Part shown: positions 1 through 7,469 of the stretch, one piece after another
Position numbering within the stretch: position 1 is the first letter of the stretch
Layout of the letters: each line of letters begins with the position of its first letter
From: Gammaproteobacteria bacterium
Lineage (GTDB): Bacteria > Gemmatimonadota > Gemmatimonadetes > Longimicrobiales > Gaopeijiaceae
NCBI GenBank assembly: GCA_024638345.1
Contig: JAHEKL010000123.1
Span: forward strand, 1-7,787
Length of the DNA: 7,787 bases
Reading direction: 5' to 3'
Notes under the pieces: model-generated
Database searches by the model: none
Told to the model about the DNA's origin: nothing
What the model saw: the letters and a program-made list of their open reading frames with translations, nothing else
Translations under genes and position numbers: made by a program

Positions 1-1170
1 TCCTCCTGGGTGATCCTGATCGCGTTCGGGATCAAGGCGGGATTTCCCCTCGCTCACAACTGGCTGACCGACGCCTATCCGAGGAGCACGCCCACCGGGG
101 CAGTGTTCCTGAGCGCATTCACGACGAAGGTTGCGGTCTACGCTCTCGCGAGGGGATACGCCGGAACCGAGGCGCTGGTCTTCATCGGCGCCACCATGAC
201 CGCCTTTCCGATCTTCTTCGCGGTAATCGAGAACGACCTGAGACGAGTTCTTGGTTACAGCATGATCAACCAGATCGGGTTCATGGTGACGGGAATCGGG
301 CTGGGCACGGCGCTGGCGCTGAACGGAGCCGTCGCGCACGCCTTCAACGACGTGATCTTCAAGGGGTTGCTCTTCATGTCCATGGGAGCGGTTCTGCGTC
401 AGACCGGTCGCATAAACGGCTCGGATCTGGGTGGTCTCTACAAGTCCATGCCCATGACCGCAACCTTCTGTATCGTCGGGGCCGCATCGATTTCGGCGTT
501 TCCCCTCTTCAGCGGGTTCGTCTCCAAGTCGATGGTCATGGCAGCGACGTTGGAGGAGGGGTACGTGTGGGTATGGCCGGTGCTCCTTTTCGCCTCGGCG
601 GGCGTGCTGGAGCATGCTGGCATCAAGATCCCGTTCTTCGCCTTCTTCTCGCACGATTCGGGAATCAGGACGACGGAGCCGCCGAAGAACATGCTCTTGG
701 CCATGGGTCTGTCCGCCGTGCTATGTGTGGTCATCGGGACGTTCCCCGAGCAGACGCTCTACCGGATTCTTCCCTTCGAGGCGGAGTACCATCCGTACGA
801 CGCCACTCACGTCCTCACACAGGTGCAGCTCCTCTTCTTCGGAGCGCTCGCGTTCGTGGCGCTGAAGAAGTTCAAGCTGTATCCGCCCGAGCTCCGCTCC
901 ACCAACCTGGACGCCGAGTGGGCTTACAGACGGCTCGCGCCAAAGATCGTGAGAGCGGTCGGCGGGACCGTCGCACGCGTGGATCGTGGGATCCGTGGTG
1001 CAGTGTTGGGGGGGATTCGAAGCGGTCTGGAGGTGGCGGCGCGGGGGCATGGCCCGCACGGCCCGTTGGCTCGTACTTGGCCGACCGGTAGCATGGTGCT
1101 GTGGACGGCGATCCTTCTGGCGGCCTTTCTACTCTTCGCCTTTCTGGACCTGGGGCCAATCGGTCCCTGA
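1..1170 (+). CDS. Mrp-type Na+/H+ antiporter subunit D-like protein, 3' part (5' end outside the window)
   Basis: Membrane subunit of the NADH-quinone oxidoreductase/Mrp antiporter family, which moves protons or Na+ through half-channels lined by buried charged residues. The reading frame is open from base 1, so 389 C-terminal residues are present and the N-terminal helices are missing. The discontinuous-helix motif with the channel lysine is visible (fragment residues 9-24, GIKAGFPLAHNWLTDA, K12), followed by a second membrane lysine (K43 in SAFTTKVAVYA), the NDLRRVLGYSMINQIGF block (78-94), a His/Lys helix (H113, K121), and FPLFSGFVSK (167-176). HAGIKIPFFAFF (205-216) is typical of D-type subunits. 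After the antiporter core comes a basic, glycine-rich stretch (about 290-360, starting near YPPELRSTNLD) and one final membrane helix (about 364-383). I recall this C-terminal module from a subset of proteins labelled antiporter subunit D. The partner subunits should lie to the left. Whether Na+ or only H+ is moved cannot be told. Confidence 0.9.
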   Translation, partial: SSWVILIAFGIKAGFPLAHNWLTDAYPRSTPTGAVFLSAFTTKVAVYALARGYAGTEALVFIGATMTAFPIFFAVIENDLRRVLGYSMINQIGFMVTGIGLGTALALNGAVAHAFNDVIFKGLLFMSMGAVLRQTGRINGSDLGGLYKSMPMTATFCIVGAASISAFPLFSGFVSKSMVMAATLEEGYVWVWPVLLFASAGVLEHAGIKIPFFAFFSHDSGIRTTEPPKNMLLAMGLSAVLCVVIGTFPEQTLYRILPFEAEYHPYDATHVLTQVQLLFFGALAFVALKKFKLYPPELRSTNLDAEWAYRRLAPKIVRAVGGTVARVDRGIRGAVLGGIRSGLEVAARGHGPHGPLARTWPTGSMVLWTAILLAAFLLFAFLDLGPIGP

Positions 1171-1219
1171 TTCGAGCACGTCCCAACCCGGGCGGGATCG
1201 GACGCGTCTTGCAGATCGG

Positions 1220-3283
1220 TCAGCCTCCGCCGGACGCTTCCAGCGTCTCCCGGACAGCGGTCACCACGGCTTCCGCGGTCACTCCGAACTCTTTGTAGAG
1301 CGTCTGCCAGGGCGCTGAAGCCCCGAAGTGGTCGATCCCGACCGAGCGACCGCTCGCCCCCACCCACCGCTCCCAACCGAGTGTGACGCCCGCCTCGACC
1401 GACACGCGCACCGGCACCTTCGGGGGAAGCACCCGTTCTCGGTACGAGCGCGACTGACCCTCGAATAGGTACCAGCTCAGGAGGGACACGACACGAGTGG
1501 GCACTCCCCCTTGCTCCAGAGTCTCCCGGGCCTCCAGAGCCATGTGCAGCTCGGATCCGGAGGCGATGAGAATCGCGTGAGGCATTCCGGTGGAAGCCTC
1601 GCGAAAGACGTACCCGCCTCTCGTCACGTCACCCGGCTCGGGGGTCGCACTTCGATCGAGCGCCGGAACGCCTTGTCGGGTCAGCGACAAGAATGACGGG
1701 CCGTCGGAGCGGGACATGGCCAGGCGCCAAGCCTCCCTGGTCTCGAGCGCATCGGCCGGTCGCAGGTCCATGAGGTTCGGAATGGCTCGGAGCGTCATGA
1801 GCTGTTCCACCGGCTGATGGGTCGGTCCGTCCTCGCCGAGCCCGATCGAATCGTGTGTGAACACATAGCGCGCCGGAAGTCGCATCAGGGCGGCCAGCCG
1901 GATCGCTGGCCGCATATAGTCGGAGAAGATGAGGAACGTGCCCCCGTACGGCTGGAGGCCCCCGTGGAGCGCCATTCCGTTCAGGATTCCGCCCATGGCG
2001 TGCTCACGCACTCCGAAGTGCACGTTGCGAGCCCCGGGCGAATCCGCCAGCAGGGAGGGTTCGTCCGCGATCTCGGTCTTGTTCGACGGCCCGAGGTCGG
2101 CGGATCCCCCAACAAGGTTGGGGATGGCCGAGGCAAGGGTCTGAAGGACCTTGCCGGAGCTCGCGCGGGTGGCTTCGGGCTTGGTCTGGTCCGAGAAGTC
2201 GGGCAGAGCGCGCTCCCAACCGTCCGGCAGGGCACCCGAGAGGCATCGCTCGAGGTTTCGGGCGAGATCCGGATGGGCCTTTCGATAGTTGGCCATCCGC
2301 TCCTGCCACTCGGTCTCCAGTGCCTCTCCTCGAGGCACCGCTCGAGCCCACTCTTGCCGTGCCTCCTCAGCGACCCAGAAGGGCTCCGTGGATGGATAGC
2401 CCAGAGCTTCCTTGGTCCGCTTCACTTCTTCCTCGCCGAGGGGGGATCCATGAGCGGCGGCCGTGCCCGCTTTGTTGGGGCTTCCCCAGGCAATTGTGGT
2501 CCGTAGCGCGATCAGGGTCGGGCGGCTGGAGTCGTCACGGGCTGTCCGGAGCGCCTGATCGAGAGTCTCCAGATCGTTGCCGTCGTGGACTTCGATCACC
2601 TGCCAGCCATATCCTGCGAATCGCGAGATCTGGTTCGTGGAGGACGCGAGTCGAGTACTCCCTTCGATCGTGATCTCGTTGTCGTCGAACAGCCAGATGA
2701 GCTTTCCAAGCCTATGGTGTCCGGCCAGCTCCGCAGCCTCGTGCGAGACCCCCTCCATCAGGTCTCCGTCCGAGCAGAACACGTAGGTGTGGTGATCGAT
2801 CACCTGATGTCCGGGTCGGTTGAACCACGCACCCAACGATCGCTCCGCCAGCGCCATCCCGACCGAGTTTGCGACGCCTTGCCCCAGCGGACCCGTCGTT
2901 GTCTCGACCCCCGGCGTCTCTCCGTACTCGGGGTGTCCGGGAGTGCGGCTACGCCACTGTCGGAAGTTCCGTATCTCCGTAAGGGAAAGGTCGTATCCCG
3001 TGAGGTGCAGCAGAGAGTACTGCAGCATCGAGGCATGCCCCGCGGAGAGCACGAAACGGTCACGGTCGGGCCACTTCGGGTTGACCGGGTTGTGTCGCAG
3101 ATGGTGCCGCCAGAGGAGGTATCCCGCAGGCGCCAGACCCATCGGCGCCCCGGGATGACCGGAATTGGCTGCCTGGACGGCATCCATCGTGAGGACGCGC
3201 ACGGCGTCTATGGCCAGACGCAAGGTGGGAGCGTCGGGAAGGGCTAGGGATCCGGCTGTCGTATGGGTCTGACTCATCGTCAT
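1220..3283 (-). CDS. tkt: Transketolase
   Basis: Thiamine-diphosphate enzyme of the cytoplasm that moves two-carbon ketol units between sugar phosphates in the non-oxidative pentose phosphate pathway (and in the Calvin cycle where present). It is full length at 687 residues; the family is usually about 650-690. The N-terminal pyrophosphate-binding domain has NSGHPGAPMG (residues 40-49, H43), TTTGPLGQG (128-136) and the ThDP motif CSDGDLMEG...DDN (170-202). The pyrimidine-binding domain has FGVREHAMGG with the cofactor-activating glutamate E427, then THDSIGLGEDGPTHQPVEQ (476-494). The C-terminal domain runs from about 555 to the end, with SWYLFEGQ (603-610) and DHFGASAPWQTLY (651-663). The first ATG lies 12 bases after the leuS stop; a second in-frame ATG two codons in (MSQTH) is equally possible. 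Neither has a clear Shine-Dalgarno sequence, so translation may be coupled to leuS. It converges on the antiporter gene, with 49 bases between them. Confidence 0.97.
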   Translation of the reverse strand: MTMSQTHTTAGSLALPDAPTLRLAIDAVRVLTMDAVQAANSGHPGAPMGLAPAGYLLWRHHLRHNPVNPKWPDRDRFVLSAGHASMLQYSLLHLTGYDLSLTEIRNFRQWRSRTPGHPEYGETPGVETTTGPLGQGVANSVGMALAERSLGAWFNRPGHQVIDHHTYVFCSDGDLMEGVSHEAAELAGHHRLGKLIWLFDDNEITIEGSTRLASSTNQISRFAGYGWQVIEVHDGNDLETLDQALRTARDDSSRPTLIALRTTIAWGSPNKAGTAAAHGSPLGEEEVKRTKEALGYPSTEPFWVAEEARQEWARAVPRGEALETEWQERMANYRKAHPDLARNLERCLSGALPDGWERALPDFSDQTKPEATRASSGKVLQTLASAIPNLVGGSADLGPSNKTEIADEPSLLADSPGARNVHFGVREHAMGGILNGMALHGGLQPYGGTFLIFSDYMRPAIRLAALMRLPARYVFTHDSIGLGEDGPTHQPVEQLMTLRAIPNLMDLRPADALETREAWRLAMSRSDGPSFLSLTRQGVPALDRSATPEPGDVTRGGYVFREASTGMPHAILIASGSELHMALEARETLEQGGVPTRVVSLLSWYLFEGQSRSYRERVLPPKVPVRVSVEAGVTLGWERWVGASGRSVGIDHFGASAPWQTLYKEFGVTAEAVVTAVRETLEASGGG

Positions 3284-3295
3284 CGTGGTGGTGGA

Positions 3296-5746
3296 TCAGC
3301 CGACGACCAGGTTCAACAAGCGGTCCGGAACGTAGATCACCCGTCGAAGCTCCGTGGATTTCAGGTATCGCGCCACGTTCGGCTCTTCGCGGGCGAGGGA
3401 GACGGCGGTCTGCTCCGGGGTTCCCACCGGGAGGTCGATGGTCCCGCGGACCTTCCCGTTCACCTGAATCGCCAAGGTGATGGTCTGCTCGAGGGCTTTC
3501 TCCGGATCGAACGCCGGCCAGCGGCCCTCGTCGAACAAGGTCCCCGAGTTCCCAAGCCGCTCCCACAGCTCCTCGGCCAGGTGAGGACAGAACGGGGCCA
3601 CCATCACCACGAGCGGCTCTACCTCGGAGCGGGCGGCCTTCCTGCCTCCGGCTCGGACCGTGTTGAGGTACTCCATCATTGCCGCAACCGAGGTATTGAG
3701 CTGGAGCTCTGGGATCTGCTCGGTCACCTGGCGAATCGTCTGATGAAGCTTCCGCTCCACTTCGGCTTCGGGTGGGCCGTCCGTCAGCTCCGCGACGGGC
3801 ACGACGGTCTCCCAAAGTCGCTTCAAGAAGCCGAACGGTCCCTGGATTCCCTGATCCCGGTAGTCTCCACCTTCCTCGAAGGGTCCCAAGAACATGAGGT
3901 AGAGTCGAAACGCGTCCGCACCGTGGCGCTCGATGATGGGATCGGGGATCACCACGTTGCCCCGGCTCTTGGACATCTTCGCTCCTTCGCGAATGATGAG
4001 CCCGTGCGCCCGAAAACGGGTGAAAGGCTCTTCGAAGTCCAGATGGCCCAGATCTTTCAGAGCCATGGTGATGAACCGGGAATACAGCAGGTGGAGTACA
4101 GCGTGCTCGTTTCCTCCGATGTACGCGTCCACCGGGAGCCAGCGGGAGGTGAGCTCCGGGTTGAAAGCATGCTCTTCATCGCTCGACGAGGGGTAGCGGA
4201 GGAAGTACCAGGAGGAGTCCAGGAAGGTGTCCGACACGTCCGTCTCTCGGCGAGCGGCTCCGCCACACTGCGGGCACGAAGTCCGATACCACTCCTCGAC
4301 TCGTGCCAGCGGGCTGATTCCGGAATCGTCCGGCTTGAAGTCCTCGACTCTCGGGAGAAGCACCGGCAGCTCCTCCTCCGGCACGGGGACCGGGCCACAA
4401 GCGTCGCAGTAGACGATCGGGATCGGGGGCCCCCAGTAGCGCTGCCGGGAAATGCACCAATCGTGCAGCCGGTAGTTGACCTGCAGCTCTCCCAGGCCCT
4501 GCTCGGACAGCCGCGCGACGATCGCGTGTTTCCCCTCCTCGCTCGACATTCCGTCGAACTCACCCGAGTTCACCAAGCGGCCGTCCCCGACGTATGCCGC
4601 CTCGAGGGGGGATACAGGGTCTTCGTGCTCCGCCGCGACGACCCTTACGATCGGCAGATCGAACTCCGTCGCGAACTCGAAGTCCCGCTCGTCATGACCG
4701 GGAACCGCCATGATGGCTCCCGTGCCATAATCCATCAGGACATAATCGGCCACCCAGATCGGGATGTCCTTCTCGGTTGCCGGGTTTCTGCAGAACGCAC
4801 CAGTGAACACGCCCGTCTTGGTCTTGTCGGTCTTCTTCCTGGCCACGAGGTCCATGCGGGATACCTTATCCCGATAAGCGGACACCTCCTGCCGCCGATC
4901 CTCCGTGGTGAGCGCTTCCACCAGGGGGTGCTCCGGCGCGAGAACCATGTAGGTCGCACCGAAGACGGTGTCGGGGCGGGTGGTGAAGACCTCGATCGCC
5001 TCCGACGATCCATCACGCAGCGGAAACCGGAGCGACGCGCCCTCGCTCCGTCCGATCCAGTTCTCCTGGGCCTTCTTGGTCGTCTCCGACCAGTCGAGGT
5101 CTCGCAGATTGCCGAGCAGTCGCTCCGCGTAATTGGAGATCTTGAAGAACCACTGTGCGATTCTGCGCTGCTCAACCGCGGTGTCGCACCGCTCGCAGAG
5201 CCCGGCGATCACCTGTTCATTCGCAAGGACGGTCTTGCAGGAAGGGCACCAATTCACCGGCGCCTCCACACGCTCGGCAAGTCCGCCGTGGTAGAGACGG
5301 AGAAAGAGCCACTGGGTCCATCGGTAGTACTCGGGAGTGGTGGTATCGACCGAGTGCTCCCAGTCGAACATCCCTCCGATTCGTCGGAGTTGCCTAGCGA
5401 AGTTCGCCACGTTTCGGGGAATCAGGTCCATCGGGTGGACCCCGACCTTCAGCGCGAAGTTCTCGGAGTGGATTCCGAAAGCGTCGAACCCCATCGGTTC
5501 GAAGACACGCTTGCCGGTCAGACGATGGAAACGACCGTGGACGTCCGCGCCCGTGAACGCGTAGATGTTTCCCACGTGGAGACCCTCCGCGGAGGGATAG
5601 GGAAACATCATGAGGTTGTAGAACCGAGGCTCGGCAGAGTGAAGTGCCTCGGCGGAGAAGCTGTTGGTGCCGCGTTCCTCCCAGACGCGCTGCCACTTGG
5701 CCTCCACCTCGGCGGGGAGGTATCTGTCGGTCTCGGGAGGCGTCAT
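3296..5746 (-). CDS. leuS: Leucyl-tRNA synthetase
   Basis: Class Ia aminoacyl-tRNA synthetase that charges tRNA-Leu and edits misacylated tRNA in the cytoplasm. It has 816 residues, somewhat shorter than the E. coli enzyme (860). The Rossmann domain starts with FPYPSAEGLHVGN (48-60), where the HIGH box reads HVGN, and GFDAFGIHSENFALK (86-100). The CP1 editing domain (about 235-425) looks active, with TTRPDT (255-260) and GTGAIMAVPGHDERD (341-355, conserved Asp352). There are two complete four-cysteine zinc-type sites: C167/C170/C184/C187 and C447/C450/C491/C494. KMSKS is at 590-594, right after AHGLIIREGA, so the leucine-specific insertion that precedes KMSKS in many bacterial enzymes is absent. 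The anticodon-binding helices and the C-terminal domain (about 752-816, IQVNGKVRG at 760-768) follow. The start ATG has AGGAAG 11 bases upstream and lies about 45 bases from the predicted transcription start. It is the first gene of a probable leuS-tkt operon. Confidence 0.98.
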   Translation of the reverse strand: MTPPETDRYLPAEVEAKWQRVWEERGTNSFSAEALHSAEPRFYNLMMFPYPSAEGLHVGNIYAFTGADVHGRFHRLTGKRVFEPMGFDAFGIHSENFALKVGVHPMDLIPRNVANFARQLRRIGGMFDWEHSVDTTTPEYYRWTQWLFLRLYHGGLAERVEAPVNWCPSCKTVLANEQVIAGLCERCDTAVEQRRIAQWFFKISNYAERLLGNLRDLDWSETTKKAQENWIGRSEGASLRFPLRDGSSEAIEVFTTRPDTVFGATYMVLAPEHPLVEALTTEDRRQEVSAYRDKVSRMDLVARKKTDKTKTGVFTGAFCRNPATEKDIPIWVADYVLMDYGTGAIMAVPGHDERDFEFATEFDLPIVRVVAAEHEDPVSPLEAAYVGDGRLVNSGEFDGMSSEEGKHAIVARLSEQGLGELQVNYRLHDWCISRQRYWGPPIPIVYCDACGPVPVPEEELPVLLPRVEDFKPDDSGISPLARVEEWYRTSCPQCGGAARRETDVSDTFLDSSWYFLRYPSSSDEEHAFNPELTSRWLPVDAYIGGNEHAVLHLLYSRFITMALKDLGHLDFEEPFTRFRAHGLIIREGAKMSKSRGNVVIPDPIIERHGADAFRLYLMFLGPFEEGGDYRDQGIQGPFGFLKRLWETVVPVAELTDGPPEAEVERKLHQTIRQVTEQIPELQLNTSVAAMMEYLNTVRAGGRKAARSEVEPLVVMVAPFCPHLAEELWERLGNSGTLFDEGRWPAFDPEKALEQTITLAIQVNGKVRGTIDLPVGTPEQTAVSLAREEPNVARYLKSTELRRVIYVPDRLLNLVVG

Positions 5747-5757
5747 GTTCGGTGCGA

Positions 5758-5763
5758 CTTCCT
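5758..5763 (-). promoter_or_regulatory. Ribosome binding site of leuS
   Basis: AGGAAG on the minus strand (within AAGGAAG), 11 bases before the ATG at 5746. It supports that start codon, although the spacing is slightly long. Confidence 0.55.
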
Positions 5764-5796
5764 TGCCGATAACGGCGGCTGGAATCCAAGACCGGG

Positions 5797-5802
5797 TATC
5801 AT
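5797..5802 (+). promoter_or_regulatory. Possible -10 element for the GGT-like gene, overlapping the leuS -10
   Basis: TATCAT on the plus strand matches five of six bases of the -10 consensus and overlaps the leuS -10 by five bases on the opposite strand. No convincing -35 is seen 16-18 bases upstream (GGCGGC at 17). If used, it would give a leader of roughly 90 bases for the rightward gene. It is a weak call. Confidence 0.25.
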
Positions 5803-5826
5803 AAGCCTCCCCGGAGCCGGGACCAA
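5798..5826 (-). promoter_or_regulatory. Probable sigma-70 promoter of leuS-tkt
   Basis: On the minus strand the -10 hexamer is TATGAT (5803 to 5798; five of six match TATAAT). A 17-base spacer separates it from TTGGTC (5826 to 5821; three of six match TTGACA, with the key TTG kept). Transcription would start near 5791, giving a leader of about 45 bases. The hexamer is the most AT-rich spot in an otherwise GC-rich intergenic region. The assignment rests on sequence match only. Confidence 0.5.
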
Positions 5827-5878
5827 GAGGTCGTTCGATTGCCTGGATTCAGCTCGTCTGTTCAGTTCCGGGCGATTC

Positions 5879-5883
5879 GAGGG
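5879..5883 (+). promoter_or_regulatory. Weak ribosome binding site for the GGT-like gene
   Basis: GAGGG lies 14 bases before the ATG at 5898, which is longer than ideal spacing. An alternative is GTG at 5940 with AAGGGG five bases upstream, which would remove 14 residues that precede the conserved family start. I kept the ATG. Confidence 0.3.
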
Positions 5884-5897
5884 CTTTCCCCTCTGAC

Positions 5898-7469
5898 ATG
5901 GGAAGCCGAGTTCACCGCAACAGCTTCGAAGGGGTGGTCGTGCGCAGCGTAGGAGTCTCATCCAGCTCGTTGAAAGCAGCGGAGGCGGGGTCCAGGGTCG
6001 CGGAGGTGGGAGGAAACGCGGTGGATGCAGCCATCGCCGCGCTGCTCGTGTCTCTGGTTACCGAACCCGGCGTCTGCTCCCTGGGCGGAGGAGCCTTCGT
6101 AACCGTGGATCCTCCGGAGGGGCCCGCGGTCACCATCGATGGATATGCAGAGATGCCCGGTCGAGGTCTTCCCGCCGATCGATTGGGGCAGGGCGTTCGC
6201 GAGGTCTACGTCGAGTATGGAGGGGGACTGGAGACCACGGTTGGCTACGGCTCGATTGCCACGCCTGGCGCGTTCGCAGCCCTCGGTTCCGCTTCGGACG
6301 AGTATGGTGCGGTTCCCTGGAAGACTTTGGTCGAGCCTGCGTACGAGTGGGCTCGGGACGGATTCCCTCTGTCGAGGACGTCGAGGCTGTACCTCGAGCT
6401 TTGCGGCGAGGGGATCTTCGGATGGCACGCCGACAGTCGGGCCGCGATCCATGGGGAGGATGGCGAGCTACTCGGGTCCGGGGACATGATCCGGATCCCG
6501 GGTCTGGCCGAGAGTCTCCTGCGAATCGCGGAGCGAGGGCCCGGGGACTTCTACCATGGCGAGCTCGCTCACCGGATTGCCGCCGATATCGGGGCCAACG
6601 GGGGGATCCTGACTCTTCGAGACCTGGAGGCCTACGAGCCGGTCGTCCGTCCCCCGGCCCTCATTCGCATGAGCTCGTGGCGGCTGTCGACCAATCCCCC
6701 GCCGGCCATCGGTGGATGCACCCTGGCAGCCATGCTGGCGATCACTGCGGACGGACCCCACGGCGGTTGGACTCGCGAGGGCGTTCGGGAAATGGTTCGA
6801 ATCCAGCAAGCCGTCCTCGAGTACCGGGAGGGGCAGCTGGATTCGGCCGTGGACATCGGGGCCGAGACACAGCGGCTACTGGAGGCCGCGTCGCTGGACC
6901 GGCTCCGTGACCGCGTCCGCTCGGGATCCACGGTCCACACGTCCGCAGTCGATTCGGATGGACTCGCCTGCTCGATCACGGCTTCTGCCGGATACGGATC
7001 CGGAGTGATGCCCGGTGGCACGGGAATCTGGATGAACAACAGCCTCGGAGAACTAGAGCTGACCCAACTCGGGCTCCACGCTCAGCCGGCGGGGACGAGG
7101 CTGCCTTCGAACATGGCTCCGACCGTGGCGCGCTCGGAGAGCGGAGCGGTGCTATCGCTGGGGAGCCCTGGCGCAGACCGCATTACGAGCGCTCTCTACC
7201 AAACCATCGTCAACTTCGTCAATCTGGGGATGCCCCTCGACCGAGCCGTGGCGCACCCCAGAATCCACGTCGAGCGGGAGGGCAGCCGAATTCGGGCATC
7301 CTACGAACGAGGGATTCCGGTGGATGCGCTCGAGCTTCCGGTGCGTGAGTTCGACGAGCCGCACATGTACTTCGGGGGCGTGGCAGCGGCGCTTTTCTCG
7401 CCGGAAGGGGGGTTCGCTTTGGCTGCAGACCCGAGACGCGACGGAGGGACCGCCCTGAGTGGGTCCTAG
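5898..7469 (+). CDS. Gamma-glutamyltransferase-family Ntn hydrolase (substrate uncertain)
   Basis: A 523-residue protein of the GGT superfamily, whose members cut themselves in two and use the freed N-terminal threonine as nucleophile to transfer or hydrolyse acyl groups, classically the gamma-glutamyl group of glutathione. The family is visible from GGNAVDAAIAALL (38-50), the glycine-rich LGGGAFV (62-68), GSIATPGAFAAL (118-129), LTLRDLEAYEPVVRPP (238-253), the processing site STVHTSAVDSDG (344-355; nucleophile Thr345), GYGSGVMPGGTGIWMNN (365-381), LPSNMAPT (402-409), LGSPGADRIT (421-430) and ADPRRDGGTA (510-519). Cleavage would give chains of 344 and 179 residues. There is no signal peptide, so it is probably cytoplasmic, unlike the classical periplasmic enzymes. 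Several glutamyl-binding positions differ from E. coli GGT: there is no RExAP arginine, DD is replaced by GE, SS by SN and GG by GA. The fold and self-processing are well supported; true glutathione activity is doubtful. It is transcribed divergently from leuS and ends inside the stop codon of the next, convergent gene. Confidence 0.9.
   Translation: MGSRVHRNSFEGVVVRSVGVSSSSLKAAEAGSRVAEVGGNAVDAAIAALLVSLVTEPGVCSLGGGAFVTVDPPEGPAVTIDGYAEMPGRGLPADRLGQGVREVYVEYGGGLETTVGYGSIATPGAFAALGSASDEYGAVPWKTLVEPAYEWARDGFPLSRTSRLYLELCGEGIFGWHADSRAAIHGEDGELLGSGDMIRIPGLAESLLRIAERGPGDFYHGELAHRIAADIGANGGILTLRDLEAYEPVVRPPALIRMSSWRLSTNPPPAIGGCTLAAMLAITADGPHGGWTREGVREMVRIQQAVLEYREGQLDSAVDIGAETQRLLEAASLDRLRDRVRSGSTVHTSAVDSDGLACSITASAGYGSGVMPGGTGIWMNNSLGELELTQLGLHAQPAGTRLPSNMAPTVARSESGAVLSLGSPGADRITSALYQTIVNFVNLGMPLDRAVAHPRIHVEREGSRIRASYERGIPVDALELPVREFDEPHMYFGGVAAALFSPEGGFALAADPRRDGGTALSGS

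Noticed and set aside
1179..1204. Possible terminator hairpin CGTCC...GGACG in the gap between the antiporter gene and tkt.
   Set aside because: The stem is only five pairs with a 16-base loop and no T-run on either side, so it is not a convincing intrinsic terminator.
1817..3247. Several plus-strand open frames antisense to tkt (for example 1817-2506 and 2585-3247).
   Set aside because: These are low-complexity, arginine-rich translations without family motifs, fully covered by conserved transketolase coding sequence.
3263..5896. An 877-codon open frame on the plus strand, lying antisense to all of leuS and part of the intergenic region.
   Set aside because: Its codons are in exact register with leuS codons, so its stops would need TTA, CTA or TCA sense codons, which high-GC genes avoid. 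The protein has no recognisable domain, while the opposite strand encodes an unmistakable LeuRS. It is a codon-bias shadow.
5912..6452. Minus-strand open frames under the start of the GGT-like gene (5912-6136 and 5958-6452).
   Set aside because: They overlap well-conserved GGT motifs on the plus strand and show no domain or plausible start signal.
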